Shown here: positions 41,540-49,208 of the stretch, in pieces
Layout of the letters: every line of letters starts with the position of its first letter
How positions within the stretch are numbered: the stretch's first letter is position 1
Source of the DNA: AV40 sp038230255
Lineage (GTDB): Bacteria; Verrucomicrobiota; Verrucomicrobiia; Chthoniobacterales; UBA10450
Length of the DNA stretch: 64,000 nucleotides
NCBI GenBank assembly: GCA_038230255.1
Contig: JBBRNP010000009.1
Location: forward strand, 1-64,000
Direction of reading: 5' to 3'
Notes under the pieces: model-generated
The model's database searches: none
Seen by the model: only the letters and a program-made list of their open reading frames with translations
What the model was told of the DNA's origin: nothing
Made by a program: the position numbers and the translations under genes

Positions 41540-42835
41540 ATGTCCACGCCCGCGCTTCCACCCGGCACGACTCAACGAACGCTCGCCATCATCATGGGCG
41601 GCGGCGCCGGCACGCGTTTGTTCCCGTTAACGAAAGATCGGGCGAAACCGGCCGTGCCGCTCGGCGGAAAATATCGCATCGTCGATATTCCGATTAGCAA
41701 TTGCCTGAACTCGGGACTGCGCTCGATCTACGTGCTAACGCAATTCAACAGCATGTCGTTACATCGACATATTCAGGCCAGCTACAAGTTCGACAATTTT
41801 TCGCGAAGCTTCATCGACATTCTGGCGGCGCAACAAACTCCGGAAGGTTCGCAATGGTATCAGGGCACCGCCGATGCCGTTCGCCAGAACATGCGTTACT
41901 TTCTGGAGCATTCATTCGATTACTATCTCATTCTCAGCGGCGATCAGCTTTACCGAATGGATTTTCGCACGCTGTTGCATCAGCACATTCAAAGCGGAGC
42001 TGACATCACTCTCGCCACCAAGCCGGTCCATCGACATCTCGTGGCCGAATTCGGCATCATGCAAAGCGGAGTCGATCGCCGCATTACGCGCTTCGTTGAA
42101 AAGCCGAAAGACGACTCAATCCTTCAGGAATTGAAAATGAGTCGCGAGCTCCTGCGTGCCGTTGGCTCCAAAGAAGATGACGACTTGTTTCAGGCTTCGA
42201 TGGGAATTTATCTCTTCAATCGCGACGTTCTTGTGCAATGCCTCGATAACGACCTGTTCGATTTCGGCAAACACATCATTCCGCACTCAATCAAAGATCG
42301 ACATGTGAACGCGTTCATTTTCCAGGGTTATTGGGAAGACATTGGAACGGTGCGCGCGTTTTATAAAGCGAACCTCGACCTGACCGATCTCGTTCCGGAG
42401 TACAGTTTTTTCGACACCGAAGCGCCGATTTATACGCATCCGAGATTTTTACCGGGGAGCAAAGTCAATGGCGCGACGTTGCGGCAGGCGATCATTTCCG
42501 ACGGCTGCATTATTTCCGATGCGCACATTGAGCGGAGCGTCATTGGAATTCGCAGCATCATTCAGAGCGGAGCGACCATTCGTGACAGTGTCGTAATGGG
42601 TGCCGACTATTTTGAGCAAGATCGGCCCGGAGCGGAAGGCATGCCGGCAATCGGAGTGGGGCGTAATTGTGTGGTCGATCGGGCGATCATTGATAAGAAC
42701 GCACGCATTGCGGATGGCGTTGTGATTACGCCGGAAGGAAAGCCGCCGAATCTAGACGCAGAGAATTATTTTATTCGCGACGGCATCGTGGTCGTTCCGA
42801 AGAACGCCGTTATCCCAGCGGGATTTTGGATCTAG
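41540..42835 (+). CDS. glgC: Glucose-1-phosphate adenylyltransferase
   Basis: 431 residues from the ATG at 41540. GGGAGTRLFPLTKDRAKPAVP (nucleotide and activator binding) and WYQGTADAV are diagnostic. A left-handed beta-helix follows from about 310. It makes ADP-glucose for glycogen. The enzyme class is normally allosterically controlled by glycolytic intermediates. No glgA or glgB is adjacent. Confidence 0.96.
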   Translation: MSTPALPPGTTQRTLAIIMGGGAGTRLFPLTKDRAKPAVPLGGKYRIVDIPISNCLNSGLRSIYVLTQFNSMSLHRHIQASYKFDNFSRSFIDILAAQQTPEGSQWYQGTADAVRQNMRYFLEHSFDYYLILSGDQLYRMDFRTLLHQHIQSGADITLATKPVHRHLVAEFGIMQSGVDRRITRFVEKPKDDSILQELKMSRELLRAVGSKEDDDLFQASMGIYLFNRDVLVQCLDNDLFDFGKHIIPHSIKDRHVNAFIFQGYWEDIGTVRAFYKANLDLTDLVPEYSFFDTEAPIYTHPRFLPGSKVNGATLRQAIISDGCIISDAHIERSVIGIRSIIQSGATIRDSVVMGADYFEQDRPGAEGMPAIGVGRNCVVDRAIIDKNARIADGVVITPEGKPPNLDAENYFIRDGIVVVPKNAVIPAGFWI

Positions 42836-42874
42836 CCTTTGCTAGCAGGAGACTGAGGTCGAACCTTGAGAAAT

Positions 42875-43087
42875 TCAGCGGTGATCGCTGAAGTTTGCGA
42901 ATTGACTGCCGCCGCCTTCCCATTTTTCCTGCTTGTTCCAAGGCATAGCGGTTTCCGCTTTCGCGTCAGGATCCTTCACCAATGCGACGTCCCCCTTTTG
43001 GGTCGCGCACGAAACCAACATGCTCGCCGCGGACACCAACAAAATTGCCGCGACCTTTCTCTCCTGCTTACGAATTTGTGCCAGCAT
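42875..43087 (-). CDS. Small lipoprotein
   Basis: 70 residues from the ATG at 43087: basic start, hydrophobic stretch VAAILLVSAASMLVSC with a lipobox Cys at 27, then a short hydrophilic tail ending GGSQFANFSDHR. The start overlaps the last 20 bp of the coiled-coil gene upstream, implying coupled translation. Too short for a domain; probably an outer-membrane lipoprotein partner of that gene. Confidence 0.65.
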   Translation of the reverse strand: MLAQIRKQERKVAAILLVSAASMLVSCATQKGDVALVKDPDAKAETAMPWNKQEKWEGGGSQFANFSDHR

Positions 43088-43880
43088 AGATGACAATGTC
43101 TCCCGGTTGCACCTGGACGCCTCGCGCCAAAGTGCTGGTGATGATATCGCCGATAGCGGTCGCCGGTTCAACTGAAGAAATACGGATTTTTCCAATAAAG
43201 GTGCCATCTCGCACGACCAGCATCTCCGAGTGCGTTTCCACGCCGTTGCGACCGCCGAGGTTAAGCACGACGAAATTGTAAGCCTGATTAACCGCGAGGA
43301 CGGTGCCGCGCACACCAACTTTCCCCCGCGCGACCGCGCGCCGCTTTTTCTCATCTTCGAGCTGCGATGAGCGCTCCTTAACAACCTGAACCTTTTCGGA
43401 AAGCAGACTTTTCTCCCGCTCGGCAGCATCAAGCTGTTGGCGAGCGTCATCGAGCTGGGCCTGTAGTTCGACCGCCGATGGTGCGCCGGGATTGACCGAG
43501 GCGGGATGCTTTTCTTCGATTTGCCTTTGTAGTGCCAGGATCTCGGCTTCCTTATCTTGAAGTTTGGTTTCGAGTTGAGTCTTCTCGCTCAGAATTTGTG
43601 TGAGTTGGCTCTCGGAAGCTCCCGTCTTTCCTTCGCGGTCACCGAGTTTCGCTTGTTCCGCTGCAATCGCCGATTCGCGGGCCTTGAGTTCCGTTATCTG
43701 CTTCGCACGATCGTGCTCGGCGCTGTCACGTGCTGCCACAGCGTCGGCTACGGTGGAACGCAGGGTCTTTACTTTCATGACGTTGAGCGCGCCGAAAATC
43801 CCAGCCGCGAAAAGAAGCAAAGCGGATACGCCGATCAGGGTTTTTGGAGTCGGGGTGAAGTTCGCGGACAGCGGCAGCAC
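43068..43880 (-). CDS. Membrane-anchored coiled-coil protein
   Basis: 270 residues, GTG start at 43880. One transmembrane helix (about 14-34), a long coiled coil (about 40-175, rich in Glu, Lys, Gln and Ala) and a compact C-terminal beta domain of about 75 residues (GTVLAVNQAYNFVVLNLGG ... GDIVIYAG). The shape resembles MreC-like periplasmic scaffolds, but I cannot assign the family. The overlapping lipoprotein downstream suggests a two-part envelope structure. Confidence 0.8.
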   Translation of the reverse strand: MLPLSANFTPTPKTLIGVSALLLFAAGIFGALNVMKVKTLRSTVADAVAARDSAEHDRAKQITELKARESAIAAEQAKLGDREGKTGASESQLTQILSEKTQLETKLQDKEAEILALQRQIEEKHPASVNPGAPSAVELQAQLDDARQQLDAAEREKSLLSEKVQVVKERSSQLEDEKKRRAVARGKVGVRGTVLAVNQAYNFVVLNLGGRNGVETHSEMLVVRDGTFIGKIRISSVEPATAIGDIITSTLARGVQVQPGDIVIYAGTNS

Positions 43881-43984
43881 ACGAAATGTTTAATTGGAGC
43901 ACGGGGCAAAATGCAATCCTGGATTTCTTATATTGCCACGCCACGTCGCTTGCGCGCGATACTCTTCCCTCGTATAACAAGAGC

Positions 43985-44122
43985 GTGGGCCAGCAACACC
44001 GAGTTCGATCGAAACGTAAACGCCGAACGGCATATTTAAAGCGGAAGAAAAAGGCGATGCGCTCCAAACGGCGCGAATCGGCAAAGCCGAGAAGCAAAAA
44101 AGAGCCGGCCGCGGCGGAGTAG
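43985..44122 (+). CDS. Small basic protein conserved in Verrucomicrobiota
   Basis: 45 residues from a GTG at 43985: (V)GQQHRVRSKRKRRTAYLKRKKKAM, then a Lys/Arg/Ala tail. I recognise the GQQHRVR start as that of a short basic protein present in many Verrucomicrobiota. Its charge suggests RNA, ribosome or DNA binding, but its role is unknown to me. The ORF can be extended to 43886, but the added part has a different composition. The NYN nuclease gene follows after 42 bp, fitting an RNA-related context. Confidence 0.7.
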   Translation: MGQQHRVRSKRKRRTAYLKRKKKAMRSKRRESAKPRSKKEPAAAE

Positions 44123-44164
44123 ATCGACGTCTCGCCTCCAAGGCGCGCGGGCCTACACTGTTGA

Positions 44165-44569
44165 GTGCCTGCGCAATACCTTATTGTCGATGGTCACAGC
44201 ATCATTTTTGCGTGGCCCAAATTGCGCCAACTGCACGCCAGACGGGGGTCCCTAGCTCGTGAAACGCTCATCAAGGAGCTGCGGCACTATCAAGATTGGA
44301 CGGGCGTCCATGTGGTTGTGGTCTTTGATGGCCGAGGCGAGCGCGTTACGGAGCAGTCCGATCCGCACGACGTGCAGATTTTTTATGCCCGCCGCGATCA
44401 ATCCGCGGATGCGATTATTGAGCGATTGGCGAGCAAATATGCGTCGCGGTTCGAGGTAACGGTGGCGACGTCGGACTCTCTCGAAATGGAAACGGTCAAT
44501 GCTTGTGGGGCGTCATGCATTTCGCCCGAAGGATTGCGCAAACTTTTGGACGCAATCGAAAAGTGCTGA
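44165..44569 (+). CDS. NYN-domain (YacP-like) ribonuclease
   Basis: 134 residues, GTG start at 44165. The PIN-fold acidic residues are visible: LIVDGHSII, VVVVFDGRGE, and ATSDSLEME near the C-terminus. This matches the YacP/Rae1 group that cleaves mRNA, in B. subtilis at the ribosome. It ends one base before the convergent response regulator gene stop. Confidence 0.85.
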   Translation: MPAQYLIVDGHSIIFAWPKLRQLHARRGSLARETLIKELRHYQDWTGVHVVVVFDGRGERVTEQSDPHDVQIFYARRDQSADAIIERLASKYASRFEVTVATSDSLEMETVNACGASCISPEGLRKLLDAIEKC

Positions 44570-45016
44570 TCAAGCGGCGCCGGCCAGGGCTGGCTGCTGG
44601 CCGTTGACGGCCACGTTGCGTTTGCGCTGCTGACAGGTGGCAAGAATTCGCGCGAGCACGCAGTAGAGTTGTTCAATCGGCAGATTCTTGCTGACGTATC
44701 CGTTCGCGCCCGCATGGAGAGCGGCATGCATTTGTTCTTCGTCATACCCTACGCCGGTGAAAACAACGATCGGGAGCGCCGGATTGATCTCACGCATAAA
44801 GGAAATGAGAGAAATTCCGTCCACTTTCGGCATCTTAAGATCGACAATGGCCACTTCGCAGTCGTTCTCAGAGAGCCATGCGGCCGTCTGGAAGCCATCG
44901 GTTAGAGCTTGGCAGGTATGCCCCCGCTGACGCAGATAGGTGACTAGGAACTTAGCGATGCCAGGGTCGTCATCGATGATGAGGAACTGGGAATACTCGC
45001 GCTTGGTTGGCTTCAT
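44570..45016 (-). CDS. Single-domain response regulator
   Basis: 148 residues, receiver only. FLIIDDDPG (acidic pocket), VAIVDLKMP (phosphoacceptor Asp), VVFTGVG and YVSKNLP (Lys) are all present. The tail of about 20 residues after the receiver is not a DNA-binding domain. It likely works by protein contact with a kinase or motor. It is separated from lpxD by 89 bp. Confidence 0.9.
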   Translation of the reverse strand: MKPTKREYSQFLIIDDDPGIAKFLVTYLRQRGHTCQALTDGFQTAAWLSENDCEVAIVDLKMPKVDGISLISFMREINPALPIVVFTGVGYDEEQMHAALHAGANGYVSKNLPIEQLYCVLARILATCQQRKRNVAVNGQQPALAGAA

Positions 45017-45105
45017 GGTTTATAATTTCCATAACCACTAAAGCACTATCCTTGCCAACCTTGAATTCACTCTTGGTCATGTCCCGCTCCCGCCGCAGAC
45101 CGTTC

Positions 45106-46119
45106 TTACAATCCCAGCTTTTTCTCGAGCGCTTTGACCCGGTCGAAGAGCTTGCCCAGTCGATGGATCCAGGCGATTTGCCGCTTCGCGTCCGGTAACG
45201 GCACAGCTGGCGAGCCAAACCAAGCGCCACCGGGAAGGTCTTTCGAAATGCCGCTTTGCGCCGCGATGATGGTGTGGTCGTCGATCGTGAGATGGCCAAT
45301 GACGCCGACTTGTCCGGCCATCATCACTTTTTCTCCGACGCGCGTGCTCCCCGAGATTCCAGTCTGCGCTGCGATGATGGAATTCTTCCCTATGATTACG
45401 TTGTGCGCTATCTGCACCAGATTGTCGATCTTCACCCCTTCCTGAATCCAGGTTCGACCAAATCGGGCGCGATCTATAGTTGTGTTTGCGCCGATCTCCG
45501 CATCGTCATCGATCTGAACGATTCCGACTTGTGGAATCTTTTGGTAACGCCCCTCGACGAATTCGAATCCGAAACCGTCCGCGCCGATGACCGCGCCGCT
45601 GTGAATGATAACGCGCGCGCCGATTCGCGTACGTTCGCGAATCGTTACATTCGGATAAATCAGGCACGAAGCGCCGATAATTGTCTCGTGTCCGACGTAG
45701 CTGCCCGCGCCGATCACGCTGTTGTCACCGATCGTTGAACCAGACTCGATGACGGCATGTGGTTGAATCGACACACCCTTTCCGATTCTTGCAGTTGGAT
45801 TGACAACGGCAGTCGGATGAACGCCGGCCGCGAAGGCGATTGGCTTCGGCGCCAGTTTGAGCACGACCTGCTCGAACGCTTTCGAAGGGTTCGCGACGCG
45901 GATCTGCGCGGCAGCGGTTTGCTCAGAAAAATCGAGCGGAACAAAAACCGCCGATGCCCCTGTTTTGCGCAGCCGCGACATATAACGTCGGTCGGCGTAG
46001 AATGTGATCTCGCCCGGACCTGCTTCGGAAAGTGACGCTGCTCCGCTAATTTTCTGGGCCGGATCGCCGCGCAATTCTCCGCCGCAAAGGGCAGCGAGCT
46101 CCTTGAGAGTAAAACTCAC
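45106..46119 (-). CDS. lpxD: UDP-3-O-acylglucosamine N-acyltransferase
   Basis: 337 residues, GTG start at 46119. An N-terminal uridine-binding domain (FYADRRYMSRL) is followed by a left-handed beta-helix of hexapeptide repeats (for example IGDNSV IGAGSY) with the catalytic His in the IAHNVIIG segment. A short C-terminal helix completes it. It adds the second acyl chain in lipid A synthesis, so the organism makes lipopolysaccharide. Confidence 0.95.
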   Translation of the reverse strand: MSFTLKELAALCGGELRGDPAQKISGAASLSEAGPGEITFYADRRYMSRLRKTGASAVFVPLDFSEQTAAAQIRVANPSKAFEQVVLKLAPKPIAFAAGVHPTAVVNPTARIGKGVSIQPHAVIESGSTIGDNSVIGAGSYVGHETIIGASCLIYPNVTIRERTRIGARVIIHSGAVIGADGFGFEFVEGRYQKIPQVGIVQIDDDAEIGANTTIDRARFGRTWIQEGVKIDNLVQIAHNVIIGKNSIIAAQTGISGSTRVGEKVMMAGQVGVIGHLTIDDHTIIAAQSGISKDLPGGAWFGSPAVPLPDAKRQIAWIHRLGKLFDRVKALEKKLGL

Positions 46120-46164
46120 GTGGTTTGAGAGAGTGCCGGGAACATCGGCAAGAGCGATCTCGAT

Positions 46165-47133
46165 CTAAGCTTTGATGCTCGCGCGAACGGTGTCCAGTTG
46201 GCCGGCCGAACCGAGTTTCTCGTTTTTGTGGGCGATGAAATTGGCATACTCGTCGACAAAAGTTTTTCCAGGCGGCCGAAAATCGAATTGCTCGGGATGA
46301 TCGCGGAAGAATTCGCGATGGACGCGCGTCCAAACCAATCGTCCATCGGTGTCGATGTTAACTTTGGTCACGCCGAGTTTCGCGGCGGGCAGATATTCTT
46401 CTTCGTTCACGCCGCGCGCAGAAGGATCGAGTTTTCCGCCGGCGGCGTTAATGCGTTCAACCTCCGATTTCGGAACGCTCGATGACCCGTGCATCACGAT
46501 TGGAGTAGGGGAAAGACCGGCTTTCTTCACTTTGTCGCGAATTCCTTCAATCACGTCAAAATGCAGGGATTGCTGTCCTTTGAACTTGTAAGCGCCATGA
46601 CTGGTGCCGATAGCGGCGGCAAGCGAGTCGCATTGCGTCTGCTTAATGAACTCAACCGCTTCGTCGGGATTCGTCAGGCAAGCGTGGCCTTCATCCACCT
46701 GAATGTCTTCTTCGACGCCGCCAAGTCTGCCGAGCTCGGCTTCAACGCTGACGCCTTTGGCATGCGCCTTGTCCACGACGCGCTTCGTAATTGCGACGTT
46801 TTGCTCAAACGACTCATGGCTGGCGTCGATCATTACCGAACTGTAAAACCCGGACGCGATGCAATCGTAACAAGCTTCTTCGTCGCCATGGTCGAGATGG
46901 ACCGCAAAGATTGCGTCCGGAAACATGCCTTCTGCTGTGCGAATGATCGCTTCCAGCATTCGCTTGTCGGCGTATTTCCGAGCGCCCTTGGAAAGTTGGA
47001 TAATGAACGGCGCTTTGCTTTGCACGTTGCCGCGGAAAAGCCCAAGACATTGCTCCATGTTGTTGATGTTGTAGGCGCCGACAGCAAACTTGCCGTAGGC
47101 CACTTTGTAGAGTTGAGCGGTGGTGACGATCAT
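46165..47133 (-). CDS. fba: Class II fructose-bisphosphate aldolase
   Basis: 322 residues from the ATG at 47133; the ORF reaches 47352 but the extra N-terminus is unrelated. NINNMEQ, the zinc-binding HLDHG, EAELGRLGG and the phosphate-loop IGTSHGAYKF and MHGSSS are typical. It cleaves fructose 1,6-bisphosphate in glycolysis or runs in reverse in gluconeogenesis. It lies between lpxD and the two kinase genes, with gaps of 45 and 71 bp. Confidence 0.95.
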   Translation of the reverse strand: MIVTTAQLYKVAYGKFAVGAYNINNMEQCLGLFRGNVQSKAPFIIQLSKGARKYADKRMLEAIIRTAEGMFPDAIFAVHLDHGDEEACYDCIASGFYSSVMIDASHESFEQNVAITKRVVDKAHAKGVSVEAELGRLGGVEEDIQVDEGHACLTNPDEAVEFIKQTQCDSLAAAIGTSHGAYKFKGQQSLHFDVIEGIRDKVKKAGLSPTPIVMHGSSSVPKSEVERINAAGGKLDPSARGVNEEEYLPAAKLGVTKVNIDTDGRLVWTRVHREFFRDHPEQFDFRPPGKTFVDEYANFIAHKNEKLGSAGQLDTVRASIKA

Positions 47134-47204
47134 AAAGGCGGAAATGCTGGTTTGCTTCTGCGAAGACTCAAAGCGCAGGCCGCAAATCGCAACTCGAATT
47201 TTTG

Positions 47205-49208
47205 TTAATCCGACTCGTCCGTTGCCGGTAGGAGGATGCTGACCTGTGTTCCTTTTGACGTCGAATCGACTTCGACCCGGCCATGATGATCGAACACGGT
47301 CCGTTTCACGATTGGAAGACCAAGACCCATTCCTCGCGGCTTGGTCGTGCAAAACGGGGAAAAGATTTTCTCTTTTAACTCCGGGGCAATGCCAGTGCCG
47401 TTGTCTCGCACAGTCACCACGACTGCAGCGGGATGTTGTCCGTCCCGGACTGGTTTTGCCGAAAGGGTGATGCGCGGCTTGGTGCGATCCGCGCTGGCTT
47501 CGGCGGCGTTAGCGAGAAGATGGGCGAACACTTCGGCCAGCGCCGTTTCATCGCCCAACACGCGCGGCAGATTGCTGGGCAGTGACGTTTCCAATTCAAC
47601 TTTTCCGTTGATGCCGTAACGCGACCTCGCGATTTCCACGCCCTTTTTGACCGGGGAGCGGACGTCGATTGGCTTGAACACGAGCTCGGGGGGGTGCGCG
47701 AAGTTGTTGATTTGGGTGATAATTTTATCGAGTCGATCGACTTCGCTCACCACAATCTGATTGAACTCCTTGCGAAAATCCGCGTCATCGAAACGTTCTG
47801 GCAGCAGTTGGGCAAAAGTTTTGATTGCCACGAGCGGATTACGAATTTCGTGAGACATGCTCGCGGCCAGGTCGGTCCAAAACGTCGATCGATCGAGCAA
47901 TGCTTGTTTTTCGCGCAAGCTTTCCTGGTCGGTCAAATCTTGAATCACCGCGACCGCGCCAAGTGGCGAACCATTGTCAGCGATTTGGCGCGCTTCGATT
48001 GAAAGCGATCGCCGGGTGTTATTGTCGATCCACTGTTGCGGTGGCAGCGGCGTTTTCGATTCCAATGTTTCGCGTAGAAGACTGGCAAGTTTATGACCGA
48101 CGGCTTCGACAGGCTTATTCAACGCGTCCGCGCCGGACAGACCGAGAATTCTTTCGGCTGGCGGATTAAACCAACGGACTGTTGCGTCCACGTCGACGGC
48201 GACGATGCCCGGCGGAATCGATTTCAGAAGTGTTTCCGCCAGAGTTTTTTGGACGGTCGCTTCTTCATAGAGAAGCGCGTTTTCAAGAATGGTCGAGACA
48301 TGCTCGGCCAGCATCGTGAGGCCTTCCAAGTCGCGATCGTCGAAGAGTTGCCCGGTCACACGGTGGCCAAAGAAAACCCAGCCGATGATGGAGCCCCGCG
48401 CGTAAAGCGGCACGATCGCTTCGGCGCCGACCATTTCGAGCGCGCGCCTCATCAGGTTTCGCTGTCGCTGATCTTGGGTTCGAGAAAGATTCGCGCGCGA
48501 AATGAGATGCGCATTCAATTCGAACCAGCGCACCAGCGGGTCGCGCTCACCGAACTCCAATTCTTCGGTCTCGGGCAAGCAATGCAACCCCGCGCGCAGG
48601 CGATAAAGATCTCCTTTGCGAGTTCGCGAAAACAGTCCAACCCGGCTGACGCCCGCTGCATCGGCCAGCGCTTCCACCACCGCCGCCACCAGCGTCTCCA
48701 TATTGTCCAAACGACGAAGGACTCGAGGGAACCGGAGCAAGGGCAAGGCCCGGGTCGCGTCGATCGATTGCTGGCCAGTTTCACCTTTACGGGAAACTTC
48801 CGGCGTCACTGTCGATGTTTCACGCAGATCGCGGTTTTCCTGTAAAACTTTCAAGTAATCGAACGCTCGTCCAAGAAGCGCCTGAAAGCGGCGCCGTTCC
48901 AAGCTGATCTCTTCCGCGGCGTAAATTCCAAGCTGTTCGGCTTCGCGCAGCGTCTCAGATTGGGCAACGCCCAGCGCGATAATCAAAACATCGGGCTGCT
49001 CATTCTGGATTTGGTCGATTGATTCGCGGCATTCTTTTGATCGCAAATCCACCATTAAGACCGACGGCCCTACTTGTTGCAGAACAGGTTCAAGGCGATC
49101 GGGATCGCTCACGTGACGCACTTGTGACGTTGTGCGCAAGAATGCTCGCGCCCGGCGAACCAGCTCGGCATCCTGGGTATATAAAATGCAAATCGGCGCG
49201 GGTGTCAT
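47205..49208 (-). CDS. Sensor histidine kinase (pseudo-receiver, GAF, PAS)
   Basis: 667 residues, cytoplasmic. Residues 1-115 form a receiver-like fold with VLMVDLRSK but without the normal acidic pair, probably a pseudo-receiver. A GAF-like domain (about 170-320) and a PAS domain (about 330-440) follow. HisKA has the phospho-His in MSHEIRNPLVAIKTFAQLLPE. HATPase has DNGTGIAP and GMGLGLPIVK. The ATG overlaps the stop of the neighbouring kinase (ATGA), so the pair is coupled. No dedicated DNA-binding response regulator is adjacent. Confidence 0.9.
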   Translation of the reverse strand: MTPAPICILYTQDAELVRRARAFLRTTSQVRHVSDPDRLEPVLQQVGPSVLMVDLRSKECRESIDQIQNEQPDVLIIALGVAQSETLREAEQLGIYAAEEISLERRRFQALLGRAFDYLKVLQENRDLRETSTVTPEVSRKGETGQQSIDATRALPLLRFPRVLRRLDNMETLVAAVVEALADAAGVSRVGLFSRTRKGDLYRLRAGLHCLPETEELEFGERDPLVRWFELNAHLISRANLSRTQDQRQRNLMRRALEMVGAEAIVPLYARGSIIGWVFFGHRVTGQLFDDRDLEGLTMLAEHVSTILENALLYEEATVQKTLAETLLKSIPPGIVAVDVDATVRWFNPPAERILGLSGADALNKPVEAVGHKLASLLRETLESKTPLPPQQWIDNNTRRSLSIEARQIADNGSPLGAVAVIQDLTDQESLREKQALLDRSTFWTDLAASMSHEIRNPLVAIKTFAQLLPERFDDADFRKEFNQIVVSEVDRLDKIITQINNFAHPPELVFKPIDVRSPVKKGVEIARSRYGINGKVELETSLPSNLPRVLGDETALAEVFAHLLANAAEASADRTKPRITLSAKPVRDGQHPAAVVVTVRDNGTGIAPELKEKIFSPFCTTKPRGMGLGLPIVKRTVFDHHGRVEVDSTSKGTQVSILLPATDESD

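Noticed and set aside
41398..41568. N-terminal extension of GlmS
   Set aside because: The catalytic Cys must be residue 2 after the initiator Met, which fixes the start at 41397.
47134..47352. N-terminal extension of the aldolase
   Set aside because: It has no conserved features and overlaps the neighbouring kinase gene.
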